Of a stretch of DNA of 9,336 nucleotides, positions 1 to 7,187 are shown piece after piece (the stretch's first letter is position 1; the number at the start of each line of letters is the position of its first letter). Below the pieces are notes generated by a model. It was not told the origin of the DNA and made no database searches. It saw only the letters and a program-made list of their open reading frames with translations. Made by a program: the position numbers and the translations under genes. The stretch is from Acidobacteria bacterium UBA823 (GTDB lineage Bacteria > Acidobacteriota > Vicinamibacteria > Vicinamibacterales > UBA823): assembly GCA_002296225.1 (NCBI GenBank), contig DBHR01000064.1:1-9336 (forward strand), written 5' to 3'.

Positions 1-2010
1 GAAATCGCTGAGAACCTTGGCATGCGAGGCTTTGAGGTCGCAGCTATTGAGCCTGGGCCGACGGGTGCCGCGGAGGACGATGCGGTTCTCGACCTCGAGA
101 TCACGACGAACCGGCCCGATTGCCTTAGCGTGACCGGCATCGCACGTGAGGTCGCCACAATGTACGGCACCGAATTGAGGATGCCCGCGTCTCAAACGGC
201 TACAATGGAAAACACTGGGGACCTGCCTGAGTTAACCGTCAACCTAGAAGACGCTGAGCTTTGCCCGCGGTATGCCGCGGCCGTAGCAGAGGTAACGGTG
301 GCCGACTCCCCTGACTGGTTAGCCAGACGCCTCGAGGCCGTGGGCGTCCGGACCATCAACAACATTGTTGATGTCACCAATTACGTTTTACTCGAGTTGG
401 GGCAGCCGATGCATGCGTTCGACTTCGAACGTCTCGGCGGCGCTAAGTTGCAGATCCGCCGCGCCACGTCCGGGGAGCGCATCCGGACCCTAGACGGCCA
501 AGATCGCAAACTGGCCGATGACATGCTAGTCATTGCCGACGGCAAGCGCCCCCAGGCCGTGGCAGGCATCATGGGCGGTGCCGACTCCGAAGTAAACCGA
601 ACCACTAAGATCATCGTGCTTGAAAGCGCCTACTTTCAACCGGTATCCGTGCGGCGCACGAGCAAGCGGATAGCCCTCAGCACCGACGCTTCCTATCGGT
701 TCGAACGCGGCGCGGACATCTCAGCAGTAGCCGGAGCACTCGAGCGCTGCTGTACGTTGCTCCGGCAGGTCGGCGCCAGCGAGAACATCGGTCCCATCAT
801 CGATCGTTATCCGACACTACGAACGCCCGCGCACGTCCGTCTCCGGCATAAGCGGATCGAGCATCTACTGGGTCAAACCATCGACCCGGGCTTCGTTGTC
901 GACATTCTCGCGCGACTCGGGTTCACCCTAAAAGAGACAGACGCAAATGCGTGGGATGTCGAGGTGCCCCTTCGGCGGATTGATGTCTCGAGAGAGAGCG
1001 ACCTCATAGAAGAGGTGGCACGTCATCACGGATACGACCGGCTACCCTCAACGTTTCCAGTGCTGACCTCAGCCCCTCCCGCGCCCGAGCCAAAAATCGA
1101 CCGCGACCGACTCGTCCGTCGGATCGCCATCGCCGGAGGTTTCTCCGAGGCCGTCACGTTTGCGTTCATCGAGCATCAGGAAGCGGCGGCCTTTGTCAAC
1201 GAATCCGGTGACCTAGCTACGATCGGCAACCCACTGTCCGAGCAATTCACCGTACTCCGCCCGCGACTCCTGCCGGGGGTCGTTAAATCGGTCGCCTACA
1301 ATCGACGCCGAGAACGTCGCGACGTAAAGCTATTTGAGATCGGAACACGCTTCACGCGTGCAGGTGAAACACGAGCGGTCGCCCTCTCCTGGGCCGGCGC
1401 GGCGGCGCCGGATCACTGGAGCCACGAGATGCGAGACGTCGATTTCTTCGACATGAAAAATAGCGTAGAACAGATCCTCGGTGGACTTGGCGTGGGTGCG
1501 CGATCGTATAGTCGAATCACCCGCGCGCACCTAGTAAAGGGTCGCGCCGCAGAGGTAGTGACGGACGAGGACAACATCTGCCTCGGCGTACTTGGACAGC
1601 TTGCTTCGGCGGTGAACGTCACGCTTGGACTCGACGAGACCGATGAAGTGTTCGTCGCCGAGCTCAATCTCGATGAGATTGCAAAGGTAATGCCGAACCG
1701 TAGCAGCTTCCGTGTAAGACCACTGCCTCGACATCCATCAGTGGTCAGAGACCTGTCGATTATCGTCGCGGACACCTTGCCTGCCTCAAAGGTTCGTGGC
1801 ACGATCCGGGATAACGCGCCGGACACGTTGATCTCGATCCAAGAATTCGACCGTTACATCGGCAAGGGCATCCCCAAGGACTCGGTGAGTTTGTCGCTTC
1901 GGCTCACCTTCCGGGCGGCAGATCGCACGCTGACCGACACCGAGGTTCAGCAGGCAGTCGACACGATCGTAGCCGCGTTGGCGGGGTCACACGACGCACG
2001 GCGGCGTTGA
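1..2010 (+). CDS. pheT: Phenylalanine--tRNA ligase beta subunit, 5'-truncated by window edge
   Basis: Beta subunit of the heterotetrameric (alpha-beta)2 enzyme that charges tRNA-Phe in the cytosol. The frame is open from base 1 (E-I-A-E-N-L-G before the first ATG at 22), so that ATG is internal and only about 15-20 residues should be missing. The start of the protein runs straight from GFEVAAIEPG into DLEITTNRPDCLS, so the roughly 100-residue N-terminal tRNA-binding insertion of long-form PheT is absent; this is the short form. Numbered from the ATG at 22: B3/4 region with NNIVDVTNYVLLELGQPMHAFD near 112-134 and AVAGIMGGADSEV near 180-192; B5 domain near 270-345 with the acidic DVSRESDLIEEVARHHGYDRLP segment; C-terminal FDX-ACB domain near 568-655 (RPLPRHPSVVRDLSIIV, then EFDRYIGKGIP and LTFRAADRTLTDTEV). 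The pheS gene is expected just upstream. The stop is 17 bp before the next gene, which suggests co-transcription. Confidence 0.97.
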   Translation, partial: EIAENLGMRGFEVAAIEPGPTGAAEDDAVLDLEITTNRPDCLSVTGIAREVATMYGTELRMPASQTATMENTGDLPELTVNLEDAELCPRYAAAVAEVTVADSPDWLARRLEAVGVRTINNIVDVTNYVLLELGQPMHAFDFERLGGAKLQIRRATSGERIRTLDGQDRKLADDMLVIADGKRPQAVAGIMGGADSEVNRTTKIIVLESAYFQPVSVRRTSKRIALSTDASYRFERGADISAVAGALERCCTLLRQVGASENIGPIIDRYPTLRTPAHVRLRHKRIEHLLGQTIDPGFVVDILARLGFTLKETDANAWDVEVPLRRIDVSRESDLIEEVARHHGYDRLPSTFPVLTSAPPAPEPKIDRDRLVRRIAIAGGFSEAVTFAFIEHQEAAAFVNESGDLATIGNPLSEQFTVLRPRLLPGVVKSVAYNRRRERRDVKLFEIGTRFTRAGETRAVALSWAGAAAPDHWSHEMRDVDFFDMKNSVEQILGGLGVGARSYSRITRAHLVKGRAAEVVTDEDNICLGVLGQLASAVNVTLGLDETDEVFVAELNLDEIAKVMPNRSSFRVRPLPRHPSVVRDLSIIVADTLPASKVRGTIRDNAPDTLISIQEFDRYIGKGIPKDSVSLSLRLTFRAADRTLTDTEVQQAVDTIVAALAGSHDARRR

Positions 2011-2027
2011 ACGATTAAGGAGTGTTC

Positions 2028-2300
2028 ATGGCCAAGAGAGGTTCGCCCGCACTTGAACTCATCGGTCGGCTCGAAGACAAGGTGAAGCGCCTCGTCGGAT
2101 TGGTCGAACGCCTGCGCACAGAACACACCAGCGTGGCCAACCAGAACAGACGGCTGAAAGACGACCTTGACACGCTCCGCGCCAATCTCGCCGACGCCGA
2201 GCGTGCCAATACGGACGTGACAACGTTACGGACCGAGCGCGAGCAGATTCGGACGCGCGTCACTGACATACTGGAACGATTGGAAGCGACCCATCTCTAG
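2028..2300 (+). CDS. ZapB-like small coiled-coil cell-division protein
   Basis: A 90-residue protein that is almost entirely one predicted coiled coil. After a short basic N-terminus (MAKRGSPALE), heptad-like leucines and valines run through IGRLEDKVKRLVGLVERLRTEH, then LKDDLDTLRANLADAERA and a final LRTEREQIRTRVTDILERLE. There is no signal peptide or membrane segment. A GTG at 2022 in the same frame is a possible start, but AAGGAG (2017-2022) lies 5 nt before the ATG at 2028 and overlaps that GTG, so ATG 2028 is preferred. Small coiled-coil proteins directly upstream of zapA are often annotated as ZapB or TIGR02449-like and are thought to help ZapA crosslink FtsZ filaments. That role is inferred here from position and shape, since coiled coils carry little family-specific sequence. 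Its TAG stop overlaps the zapA ribosome-binding site, pointing to coupled translation. Confidence 0.8.
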   Translation: MAKRGSPALELIGRLEDKVKRLVGLVERLRTEHTSVANQNRRLKDDLDTLRANLADAERANTDVTTLRTEREQIRTRVTDILERLEATHL

Positions 2301-2310
2301 GAGTGGCGTC

Positions 2311-2613
2311 ATGACTCAGAATTCGCTGAACGTCATCACCGTTGAAATTCACGGACAGCAGTATCCGATAGAGAGCAACCTCGCGGAATCCGACGTCATT
2401 AAACTCGCCACCTACGTCAGCGAGAGAATGAAGGTCGTCGCCAAGAAGACCGCCACCGGAGATTCACACAAGGTTGCCGTCTTGACGGCACTCAACATCG
2501 CCGACGAGTTGTTCAGATGCCGTGAGACCGACCAGTCAGTGATGTCCCAGGTGCTCACCCGGGTGGCAGACCTTGAGACGGTCGTTGATCAGGCTCTGCC
2601 CTCTGAATCCTGA
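2311..2613 (+). CDS. zapA: Cell division protein ZapA
   Basis: ZapA binds FtsZ and promotes bundling of Z-ring filaments at midcell. The 100-residue product has the family layout: an N-terminal beta-rich head (VITVEIHGQQYPIESNL, residues 8-24), a helical segment (VIKLATYVSERMKVVAKKT, 29-47), the conserved HKVAVLTALNIADELFRCRE stretch (53-72) and a short C-terminal helix (MSQVLTRVADLETVVDQAL, 78-96). Its length is normal for ZapA. The start is fixed by AGGAG at 2299-2303, 7 nt before the ATG and overlapping the stop of the ZapB-like gene. It follows pheT and the ZapB-like gene in one apparent operon and is followed by the 6S RNA gene, the same zapA-ssrS neighbourhood known from Escherichia coli. 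Confidence 0.95.
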   Translation: MTQNSLNVITVEIHGQQYPIESNLAESDVIKLATYVSERMKVVAKKTATGDSHKVAVLTALNIADELFRCRETDQSVMSQVLTRVADLETVVDQALPSES

Positions 2614-2751
2614 GTGCTAGCCTCAAGCCTGAGACCAGACGCGCTCCGCTTGCCACCCCCTACCGTTCGTTCTAAGATCACGCCGACGCCTACCGGATTT
2701 GGAATTGGCGCGCTGGCGGCTGATCCGTCGCGGTTGGCGATGTAAATTGAT

Positions 2752-2933
2752 TTCCCTGCTTTGCACGTGATGGCTTCGGGGGTGCGGTTGAGCCAACGTT
2801 ACCCTAAAGCGAATCGCGACACTGCGTGGTGTGCATGCCTCCGAGCGAGGTAGCCTGAAACGCAGATGGACCCAGCGATTCCACCTGTCTACGCGCAGGT
2901 TCATCCGACCTCCCCACACGGCAAAGCGGGGGC
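2752..2933 (+). ncRNA. ssrS: 6S RNA (regulator of sigma70 RNA polymerase)
   Basis: 6S RNA mimics an open promoter and sequesters housekeeping RNA polymerase holoenzyme in stationary phase. The terminal stem is directly visible: CCCTGCTTTGC (2754-2764) pairs with GCAAAGCGGGG (2921-2931) over 11 bp with one T-G wobble, enclosing a family-typical total of about 180 nt. By eye, the interior resembles E. coli 6S RNA: TGGCTTCGGGGGTGCGGTTGAGCC (split here as 2771-2783 and 2784-2794) corresponds to the GGCCAGTCCCCTGAGCC arm; the GTGTGCATGCC apex and CCGAGCGAGGTAGCCTGAAA (2851-2870) correspond to GAGCATGCTCGG and CCGAGAAGCCTTAAAAC; and a 3' side hairpin pairs ACCTG with CAGGT (2883-2900). Location just behind zapA matches known synteny. 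A TAAATT at 2743-2748 could be its -10 element, but no convincing -35 is seen. The ends are uncertain by a few bases. From here to thiL (2934-3138) no other feature is evident. Confidence 0.85.
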
Positions 2934-3138
2934 CATTTCCTCCTACTCCTTTTGCCTCGCTAGAATCACTGCAAAGAGCGTGGGCGGATTGAGTGCGAGT
3001 TCGACTGTCCCAAGCAGGTCAGAGTCATACTGATCCGCGAGACGCGCGCTAGCGAGTACGCCAATTCACCGAACTCAACACCGCGCCCTGGGCACCTGAC
3101 CGGCAAACACGACTAACCTCCAAACCCCAGCGCGAGCC

Positions 3139-4185
3139 ATGTCAGAACGACGCGACCTCGTCAGCGAACACCACCCCGCCCTTCTCAAGGTCGCAGAACT
3201 CGGTGAGCACGGAGTGCTGGAACGCATCCGAGCGCGCGTACCGCCGGCCCCGCCTTGGGTCACCGTCGGGATCGGTGACGACGCGGCTGTCGTCGAGCCG
3301 ATGCGTGGCCGGCTCGACGTTGTCACGACCGACGCGATGGTCGAAGGTGTCCACTTCGACCGTGCGTTCGGCACTCCAGCTGATTTGGGCCACAAGGCGC
3401 TGGCTATTAACCTCAGCGACCTAGCGGCGATGGGCGCCGAGCCCAGAATCGGCGTACTCTCGCTGGTCCTGCCGCCTGACCTGCTTATTGTAGACCTTGA
3501 CCAATTACTCGACGGACTGCTAGTGCTCGCCGCACAGCATCGTCTGGCGCTGGTTGGTGGAAACCTAGCCCGCTCGCCAGGTCCCCTATGCATCAACGTC
3601 ACCGCTATTGGCTCAGCCCGCCGACGAACCGTTCTGACCCGAAACGGAGTCCAACCCAAGGATGGGCTGTATGTGACCGGCTCAATCGGCGGCGCAGCGG
3701 CCGGCCTGGAATGGCTCAAAGCGCACAGCCAGGCGCCTGACACCAACACTGAGATGGCCGCTTGCGTGACGCGGTTCCTCCGACCGCAACCAAGAGTGCG
3801 CGCCGGCCTGCGCGTCGCGCGGAACCGGATCGCCACCGCCGCGATGGACCTAAGCGATGGACTCGCCGACGCAGTGACCCAACTCACCCGCCCGCCCGGT
3901 CTCGGAGCAGTTATCGAGGCTGACACGATACCGGTGCAGGACGCCGCACGGCGGTGGTTCGCCGCGCGCGGCCACGACCCAATCGTGGCCGCGCTCTCAG
4001 GCGGTGAAGACTACGAACTACTCTTCACACTCCCCGAGCGGCCTCGAAGCCGCGCGCGCCTCCTTGCACAGCTCGTGAAGCCGCTGTCAGTGACCCGTAT
4101 CGGCACCATCACCGCCGCTCCCGGTCTGGTGCTCCGTCGAACGACGGGCGACGAACCCCTGCCGCCCGGGTTCAGCCACTTCTAA
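3139..4185 (+). CDS. thiL: Thiamine-monophosphate kinase
   Basis: Cytosolic ATP-dependent kinase that phosphorylates thiamine monophosphate to thiamine diphosphate, the active cofactor. The 348 residues show the PurM/ThiL fold signatures in order: ELGEHGVLERI (20-30), GIGDDAAVV (44-52), TTDAMVEGVHF (63-73), KALAINLSDLAAMGA (86-100), the GGN segment (140-142), AMDLSDGLAD (235-244) and SGGEDYELLFT (287-297). The glycine-aspartate loops and NLSD/DLSD motifs bind ATP and Mg2+. The usual GGDT motif reads GGNL here; whether the Asn replaces a metal ligand needs an alignment. The ATG at 3139 has no clear Shine-Dalgarno in front, and about 18 residues precede the usual family N-terminus, but no better downstream start is obvious. 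Many close relatives begin near the ELGEHG segment. It is convergent with the aminotransferase gene across a 92-bp spacer in which only a weak GAGC/GCTC hairpin is seen. Confidence 0.93.
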   Translation: MSERRDLVSEHHPALLKVAELGEHGVLERIRARVPPAPPWVTVGIGDDAAVVEPMRGRLDVVTTDAMVEGVHFDRAFGTPADLGHKALAINLSDLAAMGAEPRIGVLSLVLPPDLLIVDLDQLLDGLLVLAAQHRLALVGGNLARSPGPLCINVTAIGSARRRTVLTRNGVQPKDGLYVTGSIGGAAAGLEWLKAHSQAPDTNTEMAACVTRFLRPQPRVRAGLRVARNRIATAAMDLSDGLADAVTQLTRPPGLGAVIEADTIPVQDAARRWFAARGHDPIVAALSGGEDYELLFTLPERPRSRARLLAQLVKPLSVTRIGTITAAPGLVLRRTTGDEPLPPGFSHF

Positions 4186-4277
4186 CAGACTCTTGAGCAG
4201 CGGGGAACGACGCGCGGTAAGAAGGCAATAAAGAGCTGAAGCTCCGCAAAGACCTAGAATGCTGGTATCGAGACAGG

Positions 4278-5453
4278 TCAGTCTGCTGTCTTCAGGCCGA
4301 GCTTGACCAATCGGCGGTCAGCTTCGCGCAGCGTCGCTTCTTGCTTGCAAAAACAGAACCGGAGCTTCGTGCGACCAAGGGCGGCGTTCCGGTAGAAGCT
4401 GCTCCCTGGCACAGCGGCCACACCGACCTCCCGGACGAGATGCTGCGCGAATTCCACGTCGTCAGTCACGTCGAACGCGGCTAAGTCCGTCATGATGTAG
4501 TAGGCACCCGAGGGTCGGAAGCAGACAAAGCGGTGCCGCTCGAGGATGTCGAGCAGCAGATTGCGCCGCCGCTCGTAGCCGGCGGCGAGGTCCCGATAGT
4601 AGCTCTCCGGCAACCCGAGCGCGATCACGCCGGCCGCTTGGAGCGGTGCGGCCGCGCCCACGGTCAAGAAGTCGTGCACTTTACGAATCGCGCCAGTTAG
4701 CTTTGCCGGGGCAATCGTCCAGCCTACCCGCCACCCCGTCACGCTGAAGGTCTTCGAGAGACTGTTGATCGTGACGGTGCGGTCCGCCATACCGTCGATC
4801 GCCGCCATCGGCACGTGCCGTGCTTCGTCGTAGAGGATGTGCTCGTAGATCTCGTCGGTCACAGCCAGCACGTCCCACTGCTGGCACAGTCGTGCAATCA
4901 CGTCGAGTTCCTTGGGAGTGAAGACCTTTCCAGTTGGGTTGTTTGGACTATTGATAATGATCGCGCGGGTCCGGTTATTGAACGCGGCCGTCAGTTCATC
5001 GGGATCGAACGCCCATTCCGGCTCACGGAGCGTCACGTAGCGTGGTGCTGCGTCAGACAGAATCGCGTCGGGACCATAATTCTCATAGAACGGCTCAAAG
5101 ACAATAACCTCGTCGCCCGGGTCGACGCTCGCAAGGAGCGTCGTGATCATCGCCTCGGTCGAACCGCAACACACCGTCACCTGCGCGTCGGCATCAATCG
5201 GAACACCGTATCGGCGTGTAAACTCCCTCGCGATGGCTTCGCGGAGCGGCGCCGCGCCCCAGGTGACGGCGTACTGGTTAATATCGGCCAAAATTGCATC
5301 GCACGCGGCCGCCTTAACCGCCTCTGGTGCTGGAAAGTCAGGAAAGCCTTGTGACAGATTAACGCCGTGGTACTCGTCGGACAGCCGGGTCATCTCGCGG
5401 ATGACCGACTCGGTAAATCGCTCAGCCTTCTTCGACCCACCACATCGTGTCAT
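4278..5453 (-). CDS. PLP-dependent class I/II aminotransferase (methionine/kynurenine aminotransferase-like)
   Basis: Fold-type I aminotransferase of 391 residues that should exchange amino groups between an amino acid and a 2-oxo acid using pyridoxal phosphate. Visible signatures: NLSQGFPDFPAPE (32-44), NQYAVTWGAAPLREAIA (59-75), CGSTEAM (96-102), INSPNNPTGKVF (167-178), VTDEIYEHILY (198-208; Asp200 and Tyr203 should contact the cofactor), SLSKTFSVTGWRVGW (231-245) with Lys234 as the Schiff-base lysine, and the C-terminal KLRFCFCK region carrying the substrate-carboxylate arginine. The AERFTESVIREMTRL opening and NLSQGFPDFP are typical of the YbdL/kynurenine aminotransferase subgroup rather than classical AspC. 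Exact substrate cannot be read from sequence. The ATG overlaps the stop of the upstream GAF-like gene by 4 bp (ATGA at 5453-5450), so translation is probably coupled. The RBS is weak, consistent with coupling. Confidence 0.93.
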   Translation of the reverse strand: MTRCGGSKKAERFTESVIREMTRLSDEYHGVNLSQGFPDFPAPEAVKAAACDAILADINQYAVTWGAAPLREAIAREFTRRYGVPIDADAQVTVCCGSTEAMITTLLASVDPGDEVIVFEPFYENYGPDAILSDAAPRYVTLREPEWAFDPDELTAAFNNRTRAIIINSPNNPTGKVFTPKELDVIARLCQQWDVLAVTDEIYEHILYDEARHVPMAAIDGMADRTVTINSLSKTFSVTGWRVGWTIAPAKLTGAIRKVHDFLTVGAAAPLQAAGVIALGLPESYYRDLAAGYERRRNLLLDILERHRFVCFRPSGAYYIMTDLAAFDVTDDVEFAQHLVREVGVAAVPGSSFYRNAALGRTKLRFCFCKQEATLREADRRLVKLGLKTAD

Positions 5454-6175
5454 GACACGGGCCCGTTTCCCTCGACGTCCGCTCCGGAAACGTCAACGGT
5501 GTTTCCGCTCGCAGCCACGACCTCAGGAACACCGACCAACTCCACCACGCGCGCGGCCGTAATGACCTCAGCGCATCGCGCGGCATGGGTCGTCACGAGT
5601 TCGACTATTGCAGGCCAATCTGTCGAGGTTAGTTGGTCTCCGACACCGCCATCGTCAGCGTAGGTCGTAGCGACCGCACGCCCACCAACGATCAGTGGCA
5701 CGGCGACCGCCGTGCCACCATTCGGTAATTTCGCGAACGGAGGGAGCGTATCGGACCGAGCGGCCTTCGCTCGACCGTTCGATGCCCACAACACGGCTTT
5801 ACGCCTTGCCATCGCCTCACCTACGATGCCGCTGTCTCCAGGCTCGAATTCGAGTGCACGTGCATCGCCAAGGCTCTCGCCCCAGCCCTCGGCGCCCCAC
5901 CCGCGCAGGCGGCCACCATACGCGATGAGCAACACGACTCTCGCCGCATCGGCGGCAGCGGCGGTTAGCAATGTGTCGAGCAAGCCGCTCAGCGACTTAG
6001 CGGCATCAAGCTGGTGGAATGCCTCCAGATTACGGCGATGCACCCCGGCGATGTGCTCCAACTTTATCGATGATTTCAACTGCTCGGCGAGCCGATTAAC
6101 TTTGCCGTCAAACTCCTCTCGGAGCTGCCGGGTCAGGACCTCGGTCGCTTCCCGAATCTGATCGTCTAACGACAT
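5450..6175 (-). CDS. GAF-like domain protein with N-terminal coiled coil, function unknown
   Basis: A 241-residue cytosolic protein without signal peptide or membrane helix. Residues 1-55 are charged and helical, likely a coiled coil (IREATEVLTRQLREEF, VNRLAEQLKSSIKLEHI). Residues 55-205 look GAF-like: an entry helix LSGLLDTLLTAAAADAARVVLLIAYGGRLRGWGAEGW, a central EPGDSGIVGEAMARRKAVLW, then TAVAVPLIVGGRAVATTYADDG and a final helix WPAIVELVTTHAARCAEVI. The last 30 residues are low-complexity and probably unstructured. GAF domains bind small ligands or mediate dimerisation, but no ligand residues or output domain are recognisable here. It is the first gene of the unit that ends with the aminotransferase. 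Its ATG at 6175 has only a weak GGGA-type RBS close in front. The domain call rests on pattern, not on a profile search. Confidence 0.8.
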   Translation of the reverse strand: MSLDDQIREATEVLTRQLREEFDGKVNRLAEQLKSSIKLEHIAGVHRRNLEAFHQLDAAKSLSGLLDTLLTAAAADAARVVLLIAYGGRLRGWGAEGWGESLGDARALEFEPGDSGIVGEAMARRKAVLWASNGRAKAARSDTLPPFAKLPNGGTAVAVPLIVGGRAVATTYADDGGVGDQLTSTDWPAIVELVTTHAARCAEVITAARVVELVGVPEVVAASGNTVDVSGADVEGNGPVS

Positions 6176-6228
6176 TCCCAGTCACCACCAGTGCTAATCG
6201 GTCAAATACAGCCGACCAGCAAGCGGCC

Positions 6229-6257
6229 ATTATACGTGATGCCCCGCACCTAAAAGA
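6229..6257 (-). promoter_or_regulatory. Probable sigma70 promoter for the GAF/aminotransferase unit
   Basis: On the minus strand a perfect TATAAT lies at 6234-6229, putting transcription start near 6222 and giving a leader of about 47 nt before the ATG at 6175. A T-rich TCTTTT (6257-6252) lies at 17-bp spacing, a poor -35 match. Strength therefore rests on the -10 element alone. Confidence 0.5.
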
Positions 6258-6295
6258 CGACCTCGCCCACCTACAAGTGTCATGGGCTCAATCAA

Positions 6296-6324
6296 TTGAC
6301 GAGCCACCACCCCGACGCTAAAAT
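6296..6324 (+). promoter_or_regulatory. Sigma70-type promoter of the tmRNA gene
   Basis: TTGACG (6296-6301) and TAAAAT (6319-6324) are separated by exactly 17 bp, one mismatch each from the consensus hexamers. Predicted start is near 6331, leaving a 5' leader of about 44 nt to be removed, presumably by RNase P, at 6375. It faces away from the GAF/aminotransferase promoter, so the spacer 6176-6374 is a divergent control region. Confidence 0.8.
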
Positions 6325-6374
6325 GGTAACTGGGTGTAGCCTATTCGGCTGCACTGTGCACCGCTCGTCCAATC

Positions 6375-6726
6375 GGGGGCGATACGGCTTCGACGGGGGT
6401 ATATAACCGCGGGATGCATGTCGAGCACCATCGACTCGTTAATCCGATGGAACAAACCACAACTGCGAATACGCAGCTCGCTCTCGCTGCCTAAGGGTAG
6501 CGACGTTCACCCCGTTCTTGCCTGCGAGGCGGGACTGAATGTCATTTCAGCAGGCTGGTCGTGCCGTGCCGTGCCGACGCGGAACGACGAGACGTTTTCG
6601 GGGCTAGTCAGTAGCGGTTTGGGCGGCTCTTCGACGCTGCTGGCGAAATTTCGAGAGCCGACACGCATGTAGATTCCCACGGGCACGTACTTTCGGACGC
6701 GGGTTCGACTCCCGCCGCCTCCACCA
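6375..6726 (+). ncRNA. ssrA: Transfer-messenger RNA (tmRNA)
   Basis: tmRNA, with SmpB, rescues stalled ribosomes and appends a degradation tag. The tRNA-like ends are plain: 5' GGGGGCG (6375-6381) pairs over 7 bp with CGCCTCC (6716-6722), including a G3-U pair of the kind that alanyl-tRNA synthetase recognises. Discriminator A6723 and an encoded CCA (6724-6726) follow. The T-arm is GCGGG / TTCGACT / CCCGC (6699-6715), and the 5' side continues with the conserved GATACGGCTTCGACGGGGGT. The tag frame is 6465-6494, reading A-N-T-Q-L-A-L-A-A then TAA, with GCG as the likely resume codon. The length of 352 nt is normal for a one-piece tmRNA. The interior should hold the pseudoknots, including a GTGCC triplet repeat at 6561-6575. 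ssrA is a common integration target, and base composition drops soon after its 3' end. Confidence 0.97.
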
Positions 6727-6731
6727 TTTTT

Positions 6732-6749
6732 CTCCTGAAAAATCAGGAG
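6732..6749 (+). terminator. Hairpin just behind tmRNA, possible 3' processing or termination element
   Basis: CTCCTGA (6732-6738) and TCAGGAG (6743-6749) form a perfect 7-bp stem with an AAAA loop, 5 nt after the encoded CCA. A run of Ts lies before the stem instead of after it (TATTGCC follows), so this is not a textbook intrinsic terminator. It may terminate weakly or help define the tmRNA 3' end before trimming. Confidence 0.4.
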
Positions 6750-6837
6750 TATTGCCGTCCCACCTGTTCCGTTTCCCCTATCTCTCCCCTGCCCCGTGTA
6801 TCCAACAACCGAATAGCGGTCTCCGTTGCCCTTGGAC

Positions 6838-7104
6838 TCAGATGCATAAAGTGCTGCGGGTAGTGCGGTTCAAGGATTTATTGTTTTTACAGCGGTACGG
6901 CTCCAACTGAAGCCAGCCCCCGTCGTATTGAGTTGCCTCAATCTGGTAGGTGATCTCACCAACGAGTGCTTCAACTGTGACGGGCATAAGGCTCATATGG
7001 TGACCAGTATTTTTCGTCACCTCTGGGCCTATGTGGGACTGCCGAGCGACTATGCCGCAGAGCAAGAAGTGAGGCACTAAACCGACAAGGGTCAGGCCAA
7101 GCAC
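6838..7104 (-). CDS. Doubtful small ORF with hydrophobic N-terminus
   Basis: An 88-codon frame beginning with GTG at 7104 (M-L-G-L-T-L-V-G-L-V-P-H-F-L-L-C-G). The first 19 residues are hydrophobic and could be a membrane anchor or poor signal peptide. The frame is open a little farther upstream to a TAG and would add a basic segment (KKWPGR) that would suit a membrane protein, but no start codon is there. No family is recognised and no Shine-Dalgarno sequence is seen. The middle (VEALVGEITYQIEATQYDGGWLQLEPY) reads like plausible protein, while the C-terminus (KNNKSLNRTTRSTLCI) does not. It may be a remnant of a broken gene or chance. It lies in the 487-bp stretch (6727-7213) between tmRNA and the cytidylyltransferase, which otherwise shows only a pyrimidine-rich segment near 6755-6800 and short CGCGGG repeats. 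Confidence 0.3.
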   Translation of the reverse strand: MLGLTLVGLVPHFLLCGIVARQSHIGPEVTKNTGHHMSLMPVTVEALVGEITYQIEATQYDGGWLQLEPYRCKNNKSLNRTTRSTLCI

Positions 7105-7153
7105 ACGACCTGGCCATTTTTTACTGAAGAGCTAGAGTCTGCCGCTGGCTGGG

Positions 7154-7187
7154 GGCGGGTTCAACGCGGGGGTACGATTCACGCGGG
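7154..7187. repeat. Short GCGGG-type repeat cluster
   Basis: Three copies of a G/CGCGGG core (7154-7159, 7165-7170, 7182-7187) lie within 34 bp. TTCAACGCGGG and ATTCACGCGGG are near-duplicates 17 bp apart. The first copy continues as GCGGGTTCAA, close to the tmRNA T-arm GCGGGTTCGA, but the similarity stops after ten bases. Confidence 0.35.

Noticed and set aside
22..24. ATG at 22 as true pheT start
   Set aside because: The frame is open and PheT-like from base 1, so the gene begins outside the window.
2022..2027. GTG start for the ZapB-like gene
   Set aside because: The GTG overlaps the AAGGAG ribosome-binding site that serves the ATG at 2028.
2623..2919. 98-codon minus-strand ORF opposite the 6S RNA
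   Set aside because: Arg-rich translation with no recognisable domain, and the plus strand is explained by the structured 6S RNA.
3075..3926. 283-codon minus-strand ORF opposite thiL
   Set aside because: Ser/Arg-rich translation without family signatures. It is a high-GC shadow of thiL, whose motifs are complete.
4186..4277. Bidirectional terminator between thiL and the aminotransferase
   Set aside because: Only a four-pair GAGC/GCTC hairpin without a T-run is present, too weak to call.
4815..5354. 179-codon plus-strand ORF opposite the aminotransferase
   Set aside because: Shadow of a gene with clear PLP-enzyme motifs; no family resemblance of its own.
6418..6672. 84-codon plus-strand ORF inside tmRNA
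   Set aside because: Lies wholly inside tmRNA and in a different frame from the tag; chance reading of a structured RNA.
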